The notes below the pieces were generated by a model that saw nothing but the letters and a program-made list of their open reading frames with translations, had not been told where the DNA came from and did not search any database. Shown piece by piece: positions 1-11,923 of a DNA stretch of 60,000 nt. Position numbers and translations under genes: made by a program. The DNA is from Owenia fusiformis (Eukaryota; Annelida; Polychaeta; Sabellida; Oweniidae). Each line of letters starts with the position of its first letter. Position 1 is the stretch's first letter. The stretch lies in the NCBI GenBank assembly GCA_903813345.2, contig CAIIXF020000001.1, forward strand, positions 27,085,915 to 27,145,914, read 5' to 3'.

Positions 1-136
1 ATCGAATAAAATGGCCGCTATGGAACAGAAAACAAAGGTTGGTGCATTATTTTCTACTACTGTGTATCAATGAAAGGATGAACGATTTATGTAAGCATCG
101 CATTCAGTGATGCATTTAGTAATGTATATTTTGAAC
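1..136. other. Short flank beyond the LINE 3' end
   Basis: AT-rich sequence with no gene or repeat that I recognise. It ends where the LINE tail begins, at the short TTGTA repeats around 137-160. Confidence 0.4.
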
Positions 137-300
137 GTAGTATTGTATTGTATTGTATATTTATTGCCTCATTTATATGAGAGAATACATTTTAGTATAC
201 ATATGGTTTACATATAAAATATAAAATACAAGGATAAGATTAAATTATGTGATAAAAAAGTTGTTGTTTTGGAAAACATAAAAATAAAGTGATAGAGAAA

Positions 301-1116
301 TTATGTGTCAAGCAGAGCCAACAGGTTGGCTCTGTGATTGTACATTTTGTGTACACATGATGAAACAATTATTAACGTCTCACATGAAACATCTGAGAGA
401 CCTAAAACTTTCTTCATAATAACACCCATACTGTCACCACGACAGCCAAGGGCTTCAAATATGTTATGCCTATATGGTTCATACATAGGGCATCTTAATA
501 TAAAATGTTCAATTGTTTCAGTTTCACAGAGGATACACAATATACATCGTTTTGAACCATTGAAGTTGTTCGTATTTAATACATGGGCGTTACATATCAA
601 TTGCATCATAGTTTTACACTGGCTTTGACATTTAGGATATTTCTGACAAATCAACCACCATATGCAAGGTTTTAAGTCTGTGACATAGTCACGTAGGTAT
701 AAAAGTTTGCCATAACATGAGCATTGCAAGAAAAATTGCTTGACCTCGACGGATCTTACAGCATTGACAATTTGCAGTCTCCATGACCTCTTCGACGGAA
801 GATATCCAGAGTCCAGCGCATTTTACATTTTAACCAGATTTTCAATTCCTAGCATTTTGGTCTTAAGGAAAATGCGCCGGAGAGGAGAGAAAATATCGGC
901 ATGGTTGTCATAAGTGACATGAAACATCTTTACTAACCGTGTTATAGTTATATCCCTGTAAATATTATTAAACCTAAGTAAACTCCAGAGATACATCATC
1001 TGCAACACTGTAATATAGCCGTCTATTGACAACCATCCCAACGGCATCGTTGCACTAGGATTGGCTGAGGTTTTTGGGAAAAATTGGATACGTTTGCCAA
1101 TCTCCCTATGAGTCAA
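301..1116 (-). pseudogene. LINE C-terminal region with Cys/His cluster
   Basis: Two blocks, 1116-823 and 729-301, lie in different frames with a gap between them. The second contains the CxxC...H...C pattern (CILCETETIEHFILRC), typical of the C-terminal end of many LINE ORF2 proteins. It is assigned to the LINE by order, strand and lack of any other gene, not by catalytic motifs. Confidence 0.6.
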
Positions 1117-1126
1117 TTCAAGCTTT

Positions 1127-1771
1127 TCAACATCTGAGGGCTTGGTAATTTATAACTGGTGCCCCAAACAGCATGGTTGGAATAGAAAAGGCCCAGTACA
1201 GTTTTGATGCTGTTAAGGGTGACAAACCACCTGTTTTGTGCCCCAGTCCCAAAAGTGAGCAGAATTTTCGCTTACCACTAGTGCAGCGATCATTAACATA
1301 TTGTGAGATATCATTTTTACTAGATATTGGAATACCAACATGAACAGTGAAATTGACCTTTGGAATTCTCGTGTCACCTATCTTGAGGACGACATGACCT
1401 TTAACACTTGAATCAGTGACCATATCATTAAATGTCAGAAAGTTACATTTCGCTGGATGGATTTCATATCGCCATCTTCTACTATGTTCAAAGGCAGTGT
1501 TTAACATAAGTTGCATATCCTTTTGATTTGTGGCAATAATGGTCATGTCGTCCGCATAAGAAGGACATACACAATTTACATCATCAATGTGGCCACCTAT
1601 ATTCATTTCACATAGATCCTGAATAAGGTCAGCCATGTACAACTGATAAAATAGCATAGATAGGACACCCCCTTGGTGGACGCCCTGCATGACATTAAAA
1701 GGTTTAGAAAGTGTATTTGAACTTCCTACACGAACGGCACATTCATATTTATGGTAATTATCATAAAGCAT
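1127..1771 (-). pseudogene. LINE reverse transcriptase, C-terminal part
   Basis: It continues the RT domain in a shifted frame. Motif B (QGGVLSMLFYQLYMADL) and motif C (PSYADDMTIIA) with the YADD catalytic pair are intact, followed by the thumb sequence HPAKCNFLTF. The frame is lost near 1127 and resumes at 1116 in another frame. All catalytic residues survive, but at least three frame breaks make the copy unable to encode a full protein. Confidence 0.85.
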
Positions 1772-2978
1772 ACGCCACAGTTTGCCTGACCATCAATCCA
1801 TCTAACCAAACGGTGTCAAATGCTTTTCTAATATCTAATGTGGCTAATATTACATTTCTATGCTTTTCGACATTGTGGGCAATGGTTTCCTGAACTAAAA
1901 GGGAAGTATGAACAGCAGAGCAATGACTCTGAGAAGCACCTTGTAAGTTAGGCATAATATTTTTTGCAAGGGATCCAATTCTTTTTAACACAATATGATC
2001 GTACACTTTACGCAACATGTTCATCAGAGTGATGCCTCTGGAATTGTCTTTATTACAAGGATCTTTATTTCCTGCCTTTAGTATAGGTATCAGTATACCA
2101 AACCTAAAATTCATGGGAGTGTATTCGTTTAACATGGTTGCATTAAAAAGGGTACATATGATCGAAATTACAGTGTCATTGCTATATTTTAAATGTTCGG
2201 CACATATCGTATCCGATCCACATGCACGATTATTATGCAACCGTGATATGGCATTACTCACTTCACTATCCTGAAATGGTTCATCAAAGAAAGTATTATC
2301 TTCAAAATATGATGTTTGCTTAATATGCATAATTTCATTTTCAATTTCACACTTGGCATGGCTGTGAAAATGAGGCTTATCAGAAGGGGTTGCCAAACGA
2401 GCAAAGTGAGTGCGCCATTCATCCCTTATTCCAGCCTCGTCACTTACGATGACGTCATTATCAGATTTAATTGGAGACAGACGCCTAGAAGCCTTATTTC
2501 GGCTCTTATTGAGAAGATGCCAATAGTAACGCTGATCAAGTGATTCTGACCTGTATAGACGATTAAGCTCATTTTGTTCATACATAAACTCACTACATCT
2601 TAAACATTTTCTAAAAGCACATTTGGCAGATTTATATTGGGCCCTAATTACATTATCCGCATTTCGAGGTCGACCAGCCGACACCCACTCACGCCATCTT
2701 TTCTTCTTTAACTTTACTAATCTGGTTAATTCATCATTCCAGAATGGCTTTACATGCTTTGAGAACTTCTTAATGGGGATATGTGCATTAGAGCATTCAA
2801 TCAGGCCATTTACCAGTTTCAAGATATAACTATCAATTTGGCAGTTTTCCAAATTATTTACACCAATTAACCGTAAATCATTCAGAATGCCCTTACATTG
2901 CAAATCAAGAGATGATGTGTACGTTGATGCCCGGGGATAACACGAAATAAGCGAAAAACTGTTGAGTATTAAATTCAA
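1761..2978 (-). pseudogene. LINE reverse transcriptase, N-terminal part
   Basis: This open block covers the region before the RT and the finger/palm start. It contains GITLMNMLRKVYDHIVLKRI and RT motif A, ATLDIRKAFDTV, with the first catalytic Asp. The frame ends in a stop, and the next block overlaps it by 11 nt in another frame, so a small indel separates motifs A and B. The frame can be followed upstream to an ATG at about 3023 preceded by a stop; no endonuclease motifs are present there. It encoded target-primed reverse transcription, but the product is now interrupted. Confidence 0.85.
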
Positions 2979-3030
2979 AACAACACAAAATTTAGTAATT
3001 TGTTTACTTTTGTGTAATCGGCATGGTCTA

Positions 3031-3705
3031 CATTGCCTAACGACATCGGGGTATATAGATGTAACCTACACACGATCATAAAAAGCCAATTGAGCATTGG
3101 AAACCACCTAATATGTTCTACTCAAGCCATAATAATGTATATTGAATTTGCGGTTACGCAAAAAATCGATGGACCGTAACGCGAACCTCGTTCAAATATG
3201 TATCCCCGATTCGTTGTTATTAATTTATTTTTTAAATTGTGAGACCGAATAGGCTGGTTCCTCCTTGCGTGCTATAGGAGGCGTCGGGAGTCATACAGTA
3301 TGGTAACGATCACCCACCAAGGGCAGTAGTGGAAAGACAAGAATCGGTACCAGCATGGTTGTGTTGAAACTGAAGAGACTTGCGATCGAGAATCTCGTGC
3401 CATTCGCGTTTATCTAGAAAAGACTCGCTGCTTGATCGCCGACTCACAGATAATTCATTAGTTTAGGAAGAATTCGATTCATTTTATTTTATTCGGGAAC
3501 ACTTAAAATTTGCCTTTTACAGGTTGAACGGGTCTTCAACTTTCTACAAACCTCTTTAATCTTGACACATAGCGATTGTTTCGAAACACAGATAACGATG
3601 TATGTTTTAAACTCCTTCAACATCAGTAACAACTCTTCAAAATCCAAAAGGTCTTACTAGATGTGAATACATAGGTCTAGTTTCAAACTAGGGTTAATCG
3701 CTATC
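3031..3705. other. Upstream region of the serine protease gene
   Basis: About 0.7 kb between the truncated LINE and the protease start codon. I see no ORF of note. A promoter must lie here or further upstream, but I find no convincing TATA box at a useful distance from 3706. Confidence 0.4.
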
Positions 3706-6700
3706 ATGAAAGTCATTTTGTTTCTTTCCTGCCTTCTTCTGTCTTCGACTGGAACGATTTCACAAGATTTAGGTAAGTTCTCATCCTGACGTAATATTTT
3801 TACTAAATATGATCCTCGTAATATGACTATAAATAAGAAACTAGTTATAGGATAATGGTTTCATTGACAGAAGGGGTTGATTATGTTTTACAGATTGTGA
3901 ATTGGAAGGCCATACTTGTAAAGATTCGACAGTAGAGACGTGCGAAGATGGCGAGTTCGACACCAGTTTTGAATGTGATGGATATTGGGCGATACAATGC
4001 TGTGTGTCAAACCGGCCCCCTACACAACCCCCGGTGCCATCCACAACTGAGCCCACCACTCTTCCTGTAGTCTCACAGTCAGCAGGGTCTACGCTATCAC
4101 CTACGAACACCACACAACCATTATATGGAGGTATGTCATCCCGGGTGTGTCATATATTGATGGCGTACAATATTACTATTTTTTCTAATTTTTTTAAGTC
4201 CATTTATTTCGCATGCCAGTTCGATCTGTTTAAAATAGTATTACTCAGATTTAACTCTCAATTACTGATGATCATGTTGATACCCTATTATTGTTTGAAA
4301 ATAGATTGTGGTCGACGACAGGTAGAAAGCAGTCAGATAACCAATGGGAGAGAAGCAACACCACATAGCTGGCCATGGCAAGCTTCTCTACGTACGGCCA
4401 ATGGTGCTACACACAACTGTGGAGCTGTACTTATTTCAGATCGATGGGTCCTAACCGCCGCACATTGCATCAACTCGTAGGTGGTCATTTTCACTTGGAT
4501 ACCTTGATTATTCCCTCCACCACACGATATTTGTTACTTTGACATTTTGCCTGTCGCTAATTCTCTCTCGAAAGTCCATGATGAAACCAATAGAGACAAA
4601 ATATCTAGAACTGAAAGAATAATTAGGATAACTCTTGAAAGATAAGTGTTAGGATAACTCTGGTCCTAAACTGAAAAGCGTTCATGTTCATAACGGTCAA
4701 AAATGACTGCGTATACACAGCTGACCAGCCATTCCAATTTTAGAAAGCTTTTGCTCAAAGACCATGTGCTATTTAATATCATCATCTAACAAAGAACAAC
4801 CTCAATGTGCTCACTTGTGTAAGCTTGCTTAAAATGACACAATTTTCAATGGGAAAAAGTTCCATGGAAACGCATATTGAATAGAATGCCCCTTATTTTT
4901 TAGCATATATGACAATGTAGCTACATACCGTGTGGTTCTTGGTACCCACTATCAATTTGACTACAATGCAAACGAGTATTCTGCTCATCTTGAGCAAATG
5001 ATTCCAGTAAGTACAGTGTATATTGTAATTTTGTCGTCCCAAGTTGTAGTAAGTAGCCCCATACAACCTTTATACATTATCTAGTAGTGGCATTTCGGAA
5101 GCTAGCTCAATTTAAGAACCAATTTTGCACGACTTGATAGCTGAAGTTATTCTATTAAAAAGGCGTTCACATGCAAAATGGCACCACCTGCCATTTTTTA
5201 CAGACACCGAACACCAGCCGTAACACCAATTATCGTCGAACACAGTCCACAAAAAGTTGGAAACTATAACAAAATATCACCACTTGTGGTGGTGACATAA
5301 GTTCTTGATAAGTTATATTTTACAGCACCATCTCTATGATCAAGAGGGCCCAGGGTTTCCTTATGATATAGCGCTGTTAAAACTTGATCTACCGGTTCCG
5401 TTCAACCGATATATACAGCCAGTATGTCTTCCCCTAGAAGGCGAGGAGTTCACAACTCAAGATGAATGCTTCCTAACTGGTTGGGGGGATACAAGAGGTA
5501 CAAATTGTAGCAATGCATTAATATTATTGATAATATATTAAATGATATTGTTTAGTACTTGTATAATTTTTGTCAATTTTTTGCCGTTTGTTTTTCGAAT
5601 GAATAATTCACTTTCACAGTTTCAGAAGTATAGTGGGAGAGTAGTATACGGCGGGCCTTTCGACCCCCTACCGGCACCGGTACTTACTGTTCCACGTTCC
5701 AAAATTATAGATATTTTTGGGTATCTTGAGTTATTTAAGAATATTTTTTAAATTGTCACTGTTGATCAATTTCTGCTTACTTTTTTCACCAAACGATCAC
5801 TTGATTCTTACTCCCGGGTCATTTTAGAGTATTTTTTCAATCTTCACGCTTGAGTGATTTTGGATGATTTCTGGAGTTTGAGGTATTTTATCAACAAATG
5901 GACACTGTATTCTTACTCCCGAGTAATTTTAGAGCATTTTTACAATCTTCACGCTTGAGTGATTTTGGGTGATTTCTGGAGTTTGAGGCATTCTTTCACC
6001 AAATGATCACTTGATTCTTACTCCTAAGTCATTTAAGAGTATTTTTCAGTCGTCATGGTTGAGTGATTTCGGTTACGCTTGATCGATTTCTGCTAATTTT
6101 TGGAGTTTAAGGCATTTTCACAAAATAGACACCCACCCACTATACAAAATAACACGCTTTAATAGGCATCTGTTAATTTAACATGCCACTGATAAAAATA
6201 TAAACCCCTACTAGATAAATAAATAAAAAAATGCTAACATTAACAGTTTTACAGCAGAACATTTTCGACCAATCAAAGTGTATATGCAAATGAGCTGCTG
6301 AACCATTGCACCTGCACATGCCACTACCACCGGAAGTGACGTCATAGGTCACGTGCACCGGAAGTGACGTCATAGATCACGTGGTAAGATGATGCACCGG
6401 AAGTGGAAGTGACGTCATAGGTCACATGGTTACTGATATAACTGGTCAAAGGTTTCTGATAATTGATAAGAGAGAGATAATAAACTGATAAGACAGTGAA
6501 AAAGATAACTACCATGGTTTCTGATATAACTGGTCAAAGGTTACTGATAATTGATAAGAGAGAGCTCAATTGATAAGATAATCAAACAAACACTGTTAAG
6601 GTAACCTGGTGACTATGTGATAAGTTATCTTGTCTACTTCATGGATGTTTCATGGTTATAGGTCAAAGGTGGATAACAAACTGATGAAACAGTAAAAAAG

Positions 6701-9680
6701 ATAACTGCAGAACCATTTTAACCAGACGGGTTTCAACTTGCAGAATTATGTTAACCGATCCCAGTACAGTATGTTTCAACCAATCAGGTTTTGAGATGCG
6801 ATCATTTTAACCAATAAGGGATAATATGCTTGGACTTTGTTAACCAATCGTGGTACAGTATATTTTCATCCAATCAGATATAAGAAAATCGACCAATAGG
6901 AGAATATTTGTACAATTTAACCAGTTCAGACAGGTATTGAAGTTTTTTAACCAAGAATGTACCCTTCTCATTGTATGTCTTTGTCTGATTTTGTTATTTC
7001 TCTCAATCACCTTGAGTATCTTTTGGATCTAAAACAAATAATTGAAGACTTTCTATTCACATGAAAAAGGTGTTATACTTTCATTTTGAATAAAAGTATT
7101 TTATACTGAGCTTAATTCTATAAATAATTCAATAATATACCTTTCTATACTGTTGTTGAAGTATAGCTCTTTCCTTTGACAACATGCTTGAGACCTAAAA
7201 CCAAACGAATAAATGTTAAGATTCTAACAAATCAATACATATTTAGAATATTATTATTATTTAAAACAAAATATTTAACATTCATGTTTTATGAAGTAAA
7301 TAAATATTTTTCTTACTTCTGCCCTGGTAACATATTGTCCACCGCAACTGGTACTTGGACCATCTGTGACTCCATTCTAAATAAATAAATAAATAAATGA
7401 AAAATAAGTCTGGAAGAAATCCCTTAAAGTTAGTTTTGTGGATTACCCTGTAAAATATCTTACAGCCATATTTTAAATTAAGTCATCATTTTTCTGAAAA
7501 AGCTTGTATACTTTTAATTTTTATTGTTTTCATTGAATAAATTTTAAGAATGTAACAAATCAATACATATTGGGAATGTTATTTAAAATAAAATATGTTA
7601 CAATTGTATTTTATGAAGTATATTAATAATTTTCTTACTTCTATTCTTGTTAAAGATGTATTGGAACCATGCAATCTTAGTCCACTTCTGTTCTCAATCT
7701 AAATAAATATAAAGTAAAATTATAGATATTTTTGGGTATCTTGAGTTATTTAAGAATATTTTTTAAATTGTCACTGTTGATCAATTTCTGCTTACTTTTT
7801 TCACCAAACGATCACTTGATTCTTACTCCCGGGTCATTTTAGAGTATTTTTTCAATCTTCACGCTTGAGTGATTTTGGATGATTTCTGGAGTTTGAGGTA
7901 TTTTATCAACAAATGGACACTGTATTCTTACTCCCGAGTAATTTTAGAGCATTTTTACAATCTTCACGCTTGAGTGATTTTGGGTGATTTCTGGAGTTTG
8001 AGGCATTCTTTCACCAAATGATCACTTGATTCTTACTCCTAAGTCATTTAAGAGTATTTTTTCAGTCGTCATGGTTGAGTGATTTCGGTTACGCTTGATC
8101 GATTTCTGCTAATTTTTGGAGTTTAAGGCATTTTCACAAAATAGACACCCACCCACTATACAAAATAACACGCTTTAATAGGCATCTGTTAATTTAACAT
8201 GCCACTGATAAAAATATAAACCCCTACTAGATAAATAAATAAAAAAATGCTAACATTAACAGTTTTACAGCAGAACATTTTCGACCAATCAAAGTGTATA
8301 TGCAAATGAGCTGCTGAACCATTTCAATCAATCAGATCAGATTATTGCACTCTTTGACCCCACAACCGCCGCCGCCACCACCGCCGCCACAACCGCCGCC
8401 GCCACCACCACCGCCGCCACCACCACCGCCACCACCGCCGCCGCCACCACCGCCGCCACAACCGCCGCCACCACCACCGCCACCACCGCCGCCGCCACCA
8501 CCGCCGCCGCCACCACCGCCGCCGCCACCACCGCCGCCACCACCGCCGCCACCACCACCGCCAACCTGCACCTGCACATGCCACTACCACCGGAAGTGAC
8601 GTCATAGGTCACGTGCACCGGAAGTGACGTCATAGATCACGTGGTAAGATGATGCACCGGAAGTGGAAGTGACGTCATAGGTCACATGGTTACTGATATA
8701 ACTGGTCAAAGGTTTCTGATAATTGATAAGAGAGAGATAATAAACTGATAAGACAGTGAAAAAGATAACTACCATGGTTTCTGATATAACTGGTCAAAGG
8801 TTACTGATAATTGATAAGAGAGAGCTCAATTGATAAGATAATCAAACAAACACTGTTAAGGTAACCTGGTGACTATGTGATAAGTTATCTTGTCTACTTC
8901 ATGGATGTTTCATGGTTATAGGTCAAAGGTGGATAACAAACTGATGAAACAGTAAAAAAGATAACTGCAGAACCATTTTAACCAGACGGGTTTCAACTTG
9001 CAGAATTATGTTAACCGATCCCAGTACAGTATGTTTCAACCAATCAGGTTTTGAGATGCGATCATTTTAACCAATAAGGGATAATATGCTTGGACTATGT
9101 TAACCAATCGTGGTACAGTATATTTTCATCCAATCAGATATAAGAAAATCGACCAATAGGAGAATATTTGTACAATTTAACCAGTTCAGACAGGTATTGA
9201 AGTTTTTTAACCAAGAGTCAATTTAAAGCATTTTTCCAATCTTCACGCTTGAGTGATTTTGGATGATTTCTGGAGTTTGAGATATTTTTTCACCAAACGG
9301 TCACTTGATTCTTACTCCTGGGTCATTTTAAAGTATTTTTTAAAGTGTCACGTTTGGGCTATTTCAGTCACTGTTGATCGATTTCTGCTAATTTTTGGAG
9401 TTTAAGGCATTTTCACAAAATAGACACCCACCCACTATACAAAATAACACGCTTTAATAGGCATCTGTTAATTTAACATGCCACTGATAAAAATATAAAC
9501 CCCTACAAGATAAATAAAAAGTGCTAACGTTAACAGTTTTACAGCAGAACATTTTCGACAAATCAAAGTGTATATGCAAATGAGCCGCAGAACCATTTCA
9601 ATCAATCAGATCAGATTATTGCACTCTTCGACCCCACCACCGCCGCCGCCACCGCCGCCGCCGCCGCCACCGCCGCCGCC

Positions 9681-9728
<48 letters not shown>

Positions 9729-11881
9729 TTTTGTGCCTTTATCATATTTTATTCAACAGAGGGATGTATTAAAACTATATAAGTGAAAAGCAGGCTTGAT
9801 TCATTCATTCAGCGCAACCTCATCTACATGACAACATGGATTATATTTGCTCAGTGTGTTCTGGCACATTTGCCAGGAAGGATATTCTTCTGAGACATAT
9901 GAGAAACATTCACAAAAAAGATGAGACTAACTTCGATCTCGACTCACCTATACAGTTCAGGCATCCATTTACTAAAATTGTTGCAGGTCCTACTGGATGT
10001 GGAAAGACAACCTATGTTGTCGACCTTATTGATAGAGCCGAACAATTAATCAATCCACCACCACAAAGAATAGTATGGTTCTTCAAACAATGGCAGCCTT
10101 TGTATGCAGAAATAAAGAGAAAACAGCCTCATATCGAGTTTGTTATGGGACTTTGCGATGACTTGATGAAGCCCGATTACTTCGATGGAAATGTGACCAA
10201 TTTGGTTGTGATAGATGATCTCATGGCGGACCTTAACAAGGCAGTTACATTGCTATACACAGCGGGTTCTCATCACAAAAATATATCCATTATCACGCTA
10301 CAACAAAATATTTTCCCACCCAATGGAGAAAGCAGAACAATGAGCTTAAACAGCCATTACTTGGTTCTATTCAAGAACCCGAGGGATCAAAGACAGATAA
10401 GTGTTTTGGCATCTCAAATGTATCCTGGAAAGACGCATACTTTACTCGATATTTACAGACAAGCTACGGAAAATCCATTTGGTTACTTAGTGGTGGATCT
10501 GAAGCAAGAAAGTGAAGATGGTTCGAGGCTTAAGCCTAATGCATTGCAGCAAGTTGCAGAAAGTGTTCCATATACATCATTTCAACATTTTTATAACACG
10601 GCAGGGAGCTCATATGCTCAACAGAGGCAAGATATGTCGGAATTCCGACCAAATACCATTGTTCAACCAACTCAGATGGATGCTACGTATCCAGGTCCAA
10701 TGGATGATGTTACTCTAAGAAACTCCTCCGTTTTACATCTCCCTCATTGTAAAGACTGTGGAACAGTGTTGATTACCACAAAACATGCAGACATACATCA
10801 AAAATATTGCCAATATGAAGACTCTGGTAAAAATGAACCCCATGCTGAAGATTTGAAGGAAAATTATACATTTTCTACTCTGAAGCAGAACGTGTTGGAT
10901 GTATTGAAGAAGCTGACACTTTGTATGAAAAATACACTACCAGGGGATTACCAGAGAAGGAAATTACTCAAAAGCTCAAAGCAAAACTTTATCCCAAAGC
11001 AAAATCTGAGTTTTTAAATGACTATGGTGAAATTCTGAGGTTATTTATTGAAGTCAAAGATACCGATGTACATCGAGAAATAGTAGAAGAAATTGAATTC
11101 TTAGTTGATCAAGACATGTCTCTGTCGAGAGCTATCAGAAAAACTTTGGCCAAATATTCTTATATCGCTGATGAAATGTTTAACGATGAAGAGTCTATTG
11201 ACGGACATGATTCAGAAGATACAGATACATCTGGTGAGATGGAAGAAGAACGTAGTGAATGAACGTTTGGTAGTCCCTTTTAGTCACTACGATGAGAATA
11301 TAAAGAGAAAGCTTAGTCATGAGCATCAGATGTTTGAGAAAAAAGGAAGAAGCAACAATGCCTAAGATAGTGCCTTATGTGGATGACCCAGAAGTGTGGA
11401 AGAAGTTTATACGAGCCCAGGTAGAAGGCAGAGTCATCGAACATGCTGGATATGGTAAGCGAGGAAAACTCAAGTGGATACCAGTGTCATCAGTCCACGA
11501 ACCAATTGTTCAACACGTCAGTCCCACTGAAGCTGTTTATCAGAGAGCAAAGGCAGAAATTGACAAGCAGCAGAAAGAAATGGCTGAACGGGATCGGCCA
11601 TCAAAGAGAGTTTACAGACAAATGAGTGACAATGATTCCTTTGACCACACCTATAATGGAAATGTGATGAATAGACTTTTTAAGAAACCTAAGAAAAAGA
11701 GGGATGTTATGGTGTATTCTGGCCCACCTGGAAAACGTCAACGCAGACAGTGATCATTTACAATGGACTATGAAATAATTTGTATAAATGACAATATGTA
11801 TATTAAATAAACAACTAAAGCACTAAAATACATTTTACTGTTATTGTTGGGTTGTTGTTGAAAGTGGTGGCGGCGGCGGTG

Positions 11882-11923
<42 letters not shown>

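Larger units (their letters stand above)
137..3030 (-). mobile_element. 5'-truncated, frameshifted non-LTR retrotransposon (LINE)
   Basis: Reverse-strand remains of a LINE. The reading frame is broken into blocks at about 3023-1761, 1771-1127, 1116-823 and 729-301. Together these give the linker upstream of the reverse transcriptase, the RT palm and thumb, and a C-terminal Cys/His cluster (CILCETETIEHFILRC). Low coordinates end in an AT-rich stretch with a short pentanucleotide tail (TACAA repeats read on the minus strand), as in several LINE clades that end in short tandem repeats rather than poly(A). No apurinic endonuclease domain is seen upstream of about 3030, so the copy is 5'-truncated. 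The clade is uncertain; a CR1/jockey-type element is my best guess. It lies just upstream of the serine protease gene. Confidence 0.85.

Noticed and set aside
8332-8633. Poly-Pro, poly-Gly and Arg/Trp-rich open frames on both strands
   Set aside because: They arise from the CCG/CCA microsatellite and are open in nearly every frame; no other coding evidence.
9568-9786. Proline-tract frame upstream of the ATPase gene
   Set aside because: It crosses the microsatellite and ends in the TATA region; part of the repeat arm, not a gene.
10921-11262. Independent gene starting at 10921
   Set aside because: The first codon is TTG and the open frame extends upstream without an ATG; it is better read as the shifted continuation of the ATPase.
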